Assembly (NCBI GenBank): GCA_027923505.1
Contig: BROI01000001.1
Coordinates: forward strand, 2,102,001 to 2,166,000
Direction of reading: 5' to 3'
Length of the DNA: 64,000 nt
From: Mayamaea pseudoterrestris
Taxonomy: Eukaryota > Bacillariophyta > Bacillariophyceae > Sellaphorales > Sellaphoraceae
Shown here one piece after another: positions 56,326 to 64,000 of the stretch. Each line of letters opens with the position of its first letter. Position 1 is the first letter of the stretch. The notes under the pieces were generated by a model that was not told the DNA's origin, ran no database searches, and worked only from the letters and a program-made list of their open reading frames with translations. Made by a program: the position numbers and the translations under genes.

Positions 56326-57180
56326 TCAACTGGGAGTGACAGCCGACTTGTACGTCGTGGTGAGCTCCGGATTCTCCGCCTTGCTCTTGACGAGTCCAAT
56401 CGGCTTGAGCACCGCCATAATGACTGGCTTGACCATATCCTCCGTCTTTTGCATGGCACCAAAGACAATCTTGACAATCGTCTCAATGGCGGGGTTGAGA
56501 ATATTGTCATCCACCTTGGTCAAGTTGCTCGTGACAGCACCATCCAAATCGGACATGCTAGATCCAACGACCGACACCATCTTGCCGGCAACGCCTTCGT
56601 CAATCCCGAGAAAGGGCTTGAAGACCATGACAGACTTGCCCCAGCTCCAAACATCCTTGGCGGTCACGTACGCCTTTTCGGCAGGGTTGATTTCGTAGCT
56701 AGTGCGAGCGGGAGAAGTCGGAGAGGAAGTCATGTTGGAGTCGTGGAATTGAGGGCTTGGAGGAGAGTCTGATTCAAAGGATCTGGAAAAGGTCAACGCG
56801 TCTTTCATGGGAGAATCAAAATTAGAGTGTGAGAAATTCATCGAGAGAGGATCCGCAATCGCCGTCATGAAATCCTCTTGGTCAGCCGCCGTGACAAAGT
56901 CGTCCACTGTATTCGTCGCCGTTGATCTTGCTCGCATGGTCAAGTAGAGCTGCTCCGAGAGAACCGTGGCCGAAACCGTTTGCGTATCAATTTCGCCACC
57001 GAAAAAGAATTCCTCGCCGCTACTCTTGGGAGAAATCGGAGGATGGAGATCCTCAACGTTCATTCCAGGAGTATTACTGCCGGCGCGAGGCGTCGGATTG
57101 TCCGTGTAAGGACTGCTGACGGCAACGCTGGTAGTCGTAGCGTGGACTTCAATCTGCGATCCAACGAGGCTCCGTCTCAT
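56326..57180 (-). CDS. Hypothetical protein with helical C-terminal domain
   Basis: A single-exon frame of 284 aa from ATG 57180. The first 170 residues are Ser/Thr/Pro-rich and likely disordered, with many SP/TP sites (SPKSS, SPPSPQF, SPTSPARTS) that could be phosphorylated. The last 110 residues are a run of hydrophobic helices (AYVTAKDVWSWGKSVMVFKPFLGI, NPAIETIVKIVFGAMQKTEDMVKPVIMAVLKPIGLV) of amphipathic rather than transmembrane character. I recognise no family. It converges on the pseudouridine synthase gene, with 229 bp between stops. Confidence 0.6.
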   Translation of the reverse strand: MRRSLVGSQIEVHATTTSVAVSSPYTDNPTPRAGSNTPGMNVEDLHPPISPKSSGEEFFFGGEIDTQTVSATVLSEQLYLTMRARSTATNTVDDFVTAADQEDFMTAIADPLSMNFSHSNFDSPMKDALTFSRSFESDSPPSPQFHDSNMTSSPTSPARTSYEINPAEKAYVTAKDVWSWGKSVMVFKPFLGIDEGVAGKMVSVVGSSMSDLDGAVTSNLTKVDDNILNPAIETIVKIVFGAMQKTEDMVKPVIMAVLKPIGLVKSKAENPELTTTYKSAVTPS

Positions 57181-58310
57181 CTTGCTCCTGGCAGCTTTAT
57201 AATGTTTCGTTCGTTGACAAAATTCAATCTTTCGACAATCTAAATGGTACTATAGTCAAATAGAATGCAATAGGAGCAGCAGCGTGTAAGAGGATTGATA
57301 TGATCCTGTTCAGAAAGATGAAGCAACGAAACGAAGAAAGCGCCTTGAGAACGCAAATCCATCCGCTCGCGCAAAACCGCAAGCGGCCGACGACGTGTTC
57401 GTGACGTCACGCTTTCGAAGGATGTCGACGTCGTCGAGTGGCGAAAAGGCGCGCTCACCATGGCGAACCCATGCGCCGCAAGCAACCAGCAAGACATGGA
57501 TTCGCAAGCAAATAACGCATGCTATATACACTGACATCTTCTAATTGTCTCATGAAACAAAACGCAAAAGCAAACGACCGAAAAACGACTCCGATATCCC
57601 GTCGGAACGCTTTTTCGAAAGCCAGCGTGCCTCATTAAATCTTTCCTCGCTCGCAACGCCAAAAACTGCACGCACGCAATCCATGCATTCACATACCTCA
57701 CCGGTGCTGCTAGTAGTTTCTGTTGGGCTAGAGTTGTAAATGTTCTTGGTAGGAGTCCACGGCCAGGATTTTGGAGATAGAAACTGCGGTGACATCAAGT
57801 TTTGTGAGGATGGGGGTTCGGCCAGTTTGGGCCTTGGCGGAGGACAAAAGAGGGCCTGGCAGAACATGCTGGTGCTGCAAATAAATGCGGTTGCCACGTC
57901 GATTTCGAACCAATGAGCGTGGAGTGAAAACGGAGCAAAGGTGAATGACGTCATGCGACGAGCCAATGGGACGCGTCGATGGAGTAAATTAGCCAATGGA
58001 AAGCATCCAATCCTTGGTGACGCTATATCTTTGAGTGCAGCGCGATTGAAAGGACTTTTCATTAGAAAGGATCGCGGTGGATGCACCCGCATCTTCTTTC
58101 GACGCCCATAGCTAACTTGTTTAGCTAAACTAGTAGCAAAAAGACAGCTTGCACATGCAGAGCTATGTCGAACTATCATATGTATCGACAGATGAACCTC
58201 ACCTCTGCAGGGAGTTTATTTCATCACTGCTTTGAACTATGCCAGTAGCCATCATCAAAAGTTTGAAGCATACCAGTAACCGGATTGACAAAGAAGATTT
58301 TCACGCCTCA
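57181..58310. other. Intergenic; one weak minus-strand frame
   Basis: Contains the promoter of the minus-strand gene ending at 57180. A 209-codon minus-strand frame (58179-57550) starts at an ATG but has odd composition (Cys, Phe, Pro-rich), no recognisable domain and overlaps other short frames. I regard it as probably non-coding but cannot exclude a lineage-specific gene. Confidence 0.3.
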
Positions 58311-61300
58311 AGTAGCAAAAACCCATGCTGAACCCAACCCCGGTCATTTTCCTGGAGGGATTGTAGGTCAAAATTTGAATGGATTGCACATCTTGCATCT
58401 TTAAACCGTGCCTAGCAACCGCAGAGACTCATATTGAAGCAGGCTGGCCCGTGGCTATGGCTACTGAGTGTGTTTGTGTTTTAAAAGTTGAAACCCATGC
58501 TGAAACTAACCCCAGTCATTTTCCTGGAGGGTTTGTAGGTATAAATTTGAATAGATTGCACATCCTGCATCTTTAAACATGCCTAGCAACCGCAGAGACT
58601 CATATTGAAGCAGGCTGGCTCATGACCATGGCTATTGAGTGTGTTTGTATTTGAGTAGCTGAAACCATTGTTGAACCCAACCCCAGTTATTTAACTGGAG
58701 GGTTTGAAATGGATTGCACATCCTGCATCCTCTATGCATGCCTAGCAACCGCAGAAGCTCAGATTGAAGCTGGCTGGCACATGGCTATGGCTATTGAGTG
58801 TGTAAATATTTGAGTAGCTGGACCCATGCCAAACCCAACCCTGGTCATTTTACTGGAGGAGTTGTAGGTATACCATGGAATGGATTGCACATCCTGCATC
58901 CTTTATGCATGCCTAGCAACCGCAGTGACTCATTTTGAAGCTGGATGGCCTATGGCTATGGCTATTGACTTTGAGTGTGTTTGAGTAGCTGGACCCATGC
59001 CGAACCCAACCCTGGTCATTTTACTGGAGGGTTTGATGGTAAACCATGGAATGGATTGCACATCCTGCATCCTTAATCCACGCCTAGCAACCGCAGAGAC
59101 TCATATTGAAGCTGGATGGCCCATGGCTATGGCTATTGAGTGTGTTTTTGAATAGCTGAAACCCATGTGCCTGCCAGCAACCACCAAACCCCACCCAACC
59201 CCGGTCATTTTACTGGAGGGTTTGTAGGTATACCATTGAATGGATTGCACATCCTACATTCTATATGCATGCCTAGCAACCGCAGAGACTTATATTGAAG
59301 CAGGCTGGCCCATGGCTATGGCTATTGACTGTGAGTGTGTTTGAGTAGCTGATGCCAGCCACCACAAACCCCACCCAACCCCGGTCATTTTACTGGAGGG
59401 TGTGAAGGTACATCGTTGAAGAAATTGCACATCCTACAACATTATGCATGCCTAGCAACCGCAGAGACTCATATTGAAGCGGGCTGGCCCGTGGCTGTGG
59501 ATATTGAGTTTGTTTGTATTTGAGAAGCTGAAACCCATGCTGAACCCAACCCCGGTTATTTTGCTGAAGGGTCTGTAGGTATAAATTTGAATGGATTGCA
59601 CATCCTGCAGTTTTTATGCATGCCTTACAACTGCAGAGACTCATATTGAAGCAGGCTGGCTCATGGCTATGGCTATTGAGTGTGTTTGTATTTGAGTAGC
59701 TGGACCCATGCCAAACCCAACCCCAGTCATTTTACTGGAGGGTTAGTAGGTATAAATGTTAATGGATTGCACATCCTGCATCCATAATCCACGCCCAGCA
59801 GCCGCAGAGACTCATATTGAAGCAGGCTGGCTCATGGCTATGGCTATTGAGTGTGTCTGTGTTTTAAAAGTTAAAACCCATGCTGAAACTAACCCTGGTC
59901 ATTTTCCTGGAGGGTTTGTAGGTATGCCATTGAATAAATTGCACATCCTGCATCTTTAAACCATGCCTAGCAACCGCAGAGACATATATTGAAGCAGGCT
60001 GGCCCATGGCTATGGCTATTGACTGTGAGTGTGTTTGAGTAGCTGAAACCATTGCTTAACCCAACCCCGGTCATTTTACTGGAGGGTTTGAAGGTATACC
60101 ATTGAATGGATTGCACATCCTGCATCCTTTATGCATGCCTAGCAACCGCAGAGACTCATATTGAAGCTGGCTCGCCCATGACTCTGGCTATTGAGTGTGA
60201 TTATATTTGAGTAGCTGGACCCATGCCGAACCCATCCCTGGTCATTTTACTGGAGGGTGTGAAGGTATACCATTGAATGGATTGCTCATCATGGATCCTT
60301 TATGCATGCCTAGCAACCGCAGAGACTCATATTGAAGCTGGATGGCCCATGGCCGTGGCTATCGAGTGTGTTTGTATTGGAGTAGCTGAAACCATTGCTG
60401 AACCCAACCCCGGTCATTTTACTGGAGGGTGTGAAGGTATACCATTGAACGAATTGCTCTTCTTGATCCTTTTTGCATGCCTAGCAACCGCAGAGACTCA
60501 TATTGAAGCTAGATGGCCCTTGGCTGTGGCTATTGAGTGTGTTTGTATTTGAGTAGCTGGACCCATGCCGAACCCAACCCCGGTCAATTTACTGGAGGGT
60601 GTGAAGGTATACCGTTGAAGAAATTGCACATCCTACATCCTTTATGCATGCCTAGCAACCGCAGAGACTCGTATTGAAGCGGGCTGGCCCATGGCTATGG
60701 CTATTGACTTTGAGTGTGTTTGAGTAGCTGGACCCATGCCAAACCCAACCCCGGTCATTTTACTGGAGGGTTTGAAGGTCCATTGAATGGATTGCCCATC
60801 CTGCATCGTTTATGCATGCCTAGCAGCCGCAGAGACTCATATTGAAGCAGGCTGGCACATGCCTATGGCTATTGAGTGTGTTTATATTTGAGTAGCTGGA
60901 CCCATGCCGAACCCAACCCCGGTCATTCCTCAAGGGTTTGAAGGTATACTATGGAATGGATTGCACATCCTACATTCTTTATGCATGCCTAGCAACCGCA
61001 GAGACTCTGATTAAAGCTGGCTGGCCCGTGGCTAGTGCTATATAGTGTGTTTATATTTGAGTAGCTGGACCCATGCTGAAACTAACCCCGGTCATTTTCC
61101 TGTAGGGGTTGTAGGTATACCATTGAATGGATTGCACATCCTGCATCTTTAAACCATGCCTAGCAACCGCAGAGACTTATATTGAAGCAGGGTGGCCCAT
61201 GGCTATGGCTATTGACTGTGAGTGTGTTTGAGTAGCTGATGCCAGAACCCCACCTAACCCCGGTCATTTTACTGGAGGGTGTGAAGGTATACTGTTGAAG

Positions 61301-64000
61301 AATTGCACATCCTACATCCTTTATGCATGCCTAGCAACCGCAGAGACTCATATTGAAGCAGGCTGGCCCGTGGCTGTGGATATTGAGTTAGTTTGTATTT
61401 GAGAAGCTGAAACCCATGCTGAATCCAACCCCGGTTTTTTTTTTGCTGGAGGGTCTGTAGGTATAAATTTGAATGGATTGCACATCCTGCATCATGTATG
61501 CACGCGTAGCAACTCCAGAGACTCATATTGAAGCTAGATGGCCCATGGCTGTGGCTATTGAGTGTGTTTGTATTTGAGTAGCTGGACCCATGCCGAACCC
61601 AACCCCGGTCATTTTACTGGAGGGTTTGATGGTATACCATGGAATGGATTGCGCATCCTGCATCTATTTTTGGTAATGCCTAGCAACCGCAGTGACTCAT
61701 ATTAAAGCAGGCTGGCTCGAGGCTATGGCTATTGAGTGTGTTTGTATTTGAGTAGCTGGACCCATGCTGAACCCAACCCCGGTCATTTTACTGGAGGGTT
61801 TGAAGGTATACCATGGAATGGATTGCACATCCTGCATCCTTTATGCATGCCTAGCAACCGCAGAGACTCATATTGAAGCAGGCTGGCTCATGGCTATGGC
61901 TATTGAGTGTGTTTGTATTTGAATAGCTGAAACCATTGCTGAACCCAACCCCAGTCATTTTACTGGAGGGTTTGAAGGTATACCATTGAATGGATTGCAC
62001 ATCCTGCATCCTTTATGCATGCCTAGCAACCGCAGAGACTCATATTGAAGCAGGCTGGCTCATGGCTATGGCTATTGAGTGTGTTTGTATTTGAATAACT
62101 GAAACCATTGCTTAACCCAACCCCGGTCATTTTACTGGAGGGTTTGAAGGTATACCATTGAATGGATTGCACATCCTGCATCCTTTATGCATGCCTAGCA
62201 CCCGCAGAGACTCATATTAAAGCTGGCTGGCTCATGGCTATGGCTATTGAGTGTGTTTAGATTTGAATAGCTTGACCCATGCCGAACCCAACCCCGGTCA
62301 TTTTACTGGAGGGTGAAGGTATACCATTGAATGGATTGCACATCCTGCATCCTTTATGCATGCCTAGCAACCGCAGAGACTCATATTGAAGCAGGCTGGC
62401 TCATGGCTATGGCTATTGAGTGTGTTTGTATTTGAATAACTGAAACCATTGCTGAACCCAACCCCGGTCATTTTACTGGAGGGTTTGAAGGTATACCATT
62501 GAATGGATTGCACATCCTGCATCCTTTATGCATGCCTAGCAACCGCAGAGACTCATATTGAAGCAGGCTGGCTCATGGCTATGGCTATTGAGTGTGTTTG
62601 TATTTGAATAGCTGGACCCATTGCTGAACCCAACCCCGGTCATTTTACTGGAGGGTTTGAAGGTATACCATTGAATGGATTGCACATCCTGCATCCTTTA
62701 TGCATGCCTAGCAACCGCAGAGACTCATATTGAAGCAGGCTGGCTCATGGCTATGGCTATTGAGTGTGTTTGTATTTGAATAGCTGAAACCATTGCTGAA
62801 CCCAACCCCGGTCATTTTACTGGAGGGTTTGAAGGTATACCATTGAATGGATTGCACATCCTGCATCCTTTATGCATGCCTAGCAACCGCAGAGACTCAT
62901 ATTGAAGCAGGCTGGCTCATGGCTATGGCTATTGAGTGTGTTTGTATTTGAATAGCTGAAACCATTGCCGAACCCAACCCCGAGTCATTTTACTGGAGGG
63001 TTTGAAGGTATACCATTGAATGGATTGCACATCCTGCATCCTTTATGCATGCCTAGCAACCGCAGAGACTCATATTGAAGCAGGCTGGCTCATGGCTATG
63101 GCTATTGAGTGTGTTTGTATTTGAATAGCTGAAACCATTGCTGAACCCAACCCTGGTCATTTTACTGGAGGGTGTGAAGGTATACCATTGAATGGATTGC
63201 ACATCCTACATCCTTTATGCATGCCTAGCAACCGCAGAGACTCGTATTGAAGCAGGCTGGCTCATGGCTATGGCTATTGAGTGTGTTTGTATTTGAATAG
63301 CTGAAACCATTGCTGAACCCAACCCCGGTCATTTTACTGGAGGGTGTGAAGGTATACCATTGAATGGATTGCACATCCTGCATCCTTTATGCATGCCTAG
63401 CAACCGCAGAGACTCATATTGAAGCAGGCTGGCTCATGGCTATGGCTATTGAGTGTGTTTGTATTTGAGTAGCTGGACCCATGCCGAACCCAACCCCGGT
63501 CATTTTACTGGAGGGTTTGAAGGTATACCATTGAATGGATTGCACATCCTGCATCCTTTATGCATGCCTAGCAACCGCAGAGACTCATATTGAAGCAGGC
63601 TGGCTCATGGCTATGGCTATTGAGTGTGTTTGTATTTGAATAGCTGAAACCATTGCTGAACCCAACCCCGGTCATTTTACTGGAGGGTTTGAAGGTATAC
63701 CATTGAATGGATTGCACATCCTGCATCCTTTATGCATGCCTAGCAACCGCAGAGACTCATATTGAAGCAGGCTGGCTCATGGCTATGGCTATTGAGTGTG
63801 TTTATATTTAATAGCTGAAACCATGCTGCTGAACCACCCAACCCCGGTCATTTTACTGGAGGGTGTGAAGGTATACCATTGAATGGATTGCACATCCTGC
63901 ATCCTTTATGCATGCCTAGCAACCGCAGAGACTCATATTGAAGCAGGCTGGCTCATGGCTATGGCTATTGAGTGTGTTTGTATTTGAATAACTGTAACCA
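58311..64000. repeat. Tandem array of a 172-bp unit (at least 33 copies, runs off window)
   Basis: Head-to-tail units contain, in order, TTTACTGGAGGGTTTGAAGG, TATACCATTGAATGGATTGC, ACATCCTGCATCCTTTATGC, ATGCCTAGCAACCGCAGAGA, CTCATATTGAAGCAGGCTGG, CTCATGGCTATGGCTATTGA, GTGTGTTTGTATTTGAATAG and CTGAACCCAACCCCGGTC. TGCATGCC recurs at 62529, 62701 and 62873, fixing the 172-bp period. Copies from about 61.75 kb rightward are almost identical. Those from 58.3 to 61.7 kb carry many substitutions and small indels. 172 is not a multiple of three and stops occur in all frames, so there are no long frames. The sequence is unrelated to the 162-bp unit apart from an ATGCATGC core. Confidence 0.93.

Noticed and set aside
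57550-58179. 209-codon minus-strand gene
   Set aside because: Composition is atypical, no domain is seen, and it overlaps other chance frames. It is kept only as a remark.
58311-64000. Coding repeats in the 172-bp array
   Set aside because: The period is not a multiple of three, stops occur in all frames, and the longest frames are under 100 codons.

Overview
The window is nuclear DNA of a eukaryote with compact, intron-poor genes. Seventeen complete protein genes and one gene cut by the left edge can be supported. About sixteen introns were resolved from splice signals and family alignment. They are 67-188 nt long, and all but one use GT-AG ends. The gene set is ordinary for a eukaryote: mitochondrial PDH E1-beta, propionyl-CoA carboxylase beta, D-2-hydroxyglutarate dehydrogenase, proteasome alpha-1, RPB7 and Misato. 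Three predicted N-termini resemble a signal peptide followed by a Phe-led transit region, as in secondary plastids of stramenopiles. A photosynthetic stramenopile, perhaps a diatom, is therefore my best guess. This is inference and was not tested.

Layout: 1-30.5 kb is gene-dense, with genes on both strands, short divergent promoters and convergent 3' ends. It holds mitochondrial metabolism (PDHB, PCCB, D2HGDH), proteostasis (PSMA1, FKBP, a ubiquitin-like membrane protein), transcription (RPB7), a secreted GH99 glycosidase with a Cys-rich front end, and several unrecognised proteins. From about 31.1 to 54.8 kb there is no credible gene. This block is a nested repeat domain centred on a roughly 21-kb tandem array of a 162-bp unit (about 130 copies). 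The array is flanked on both sides by members of the same other repeat families. A pseudouridine synthase and one unknown gene occupy 55.1-57.2 kb. From 58.3 kb to the right edge runs a second, unrelated array of a 172-bp unit (at least 33 copies, continuing off the window).

The main object of interest is the satellite-like domain. Its unit lengths are near nucleosomal size, its middle is homogenised and its margins are divergent. It contains three out-of-register segmental duplications (4388, 714 and 721 bp), and every consensus unit carries a conserved imperfect dyad. Because 162 is 54 codons, the array creates huge open frames on both strands (up to 1998 and 1681 codons). These are best read as by-products of the period, not genes. 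I found no CRISPR, rRNA, convincing tRNA, reverse transcriptase or transposase.
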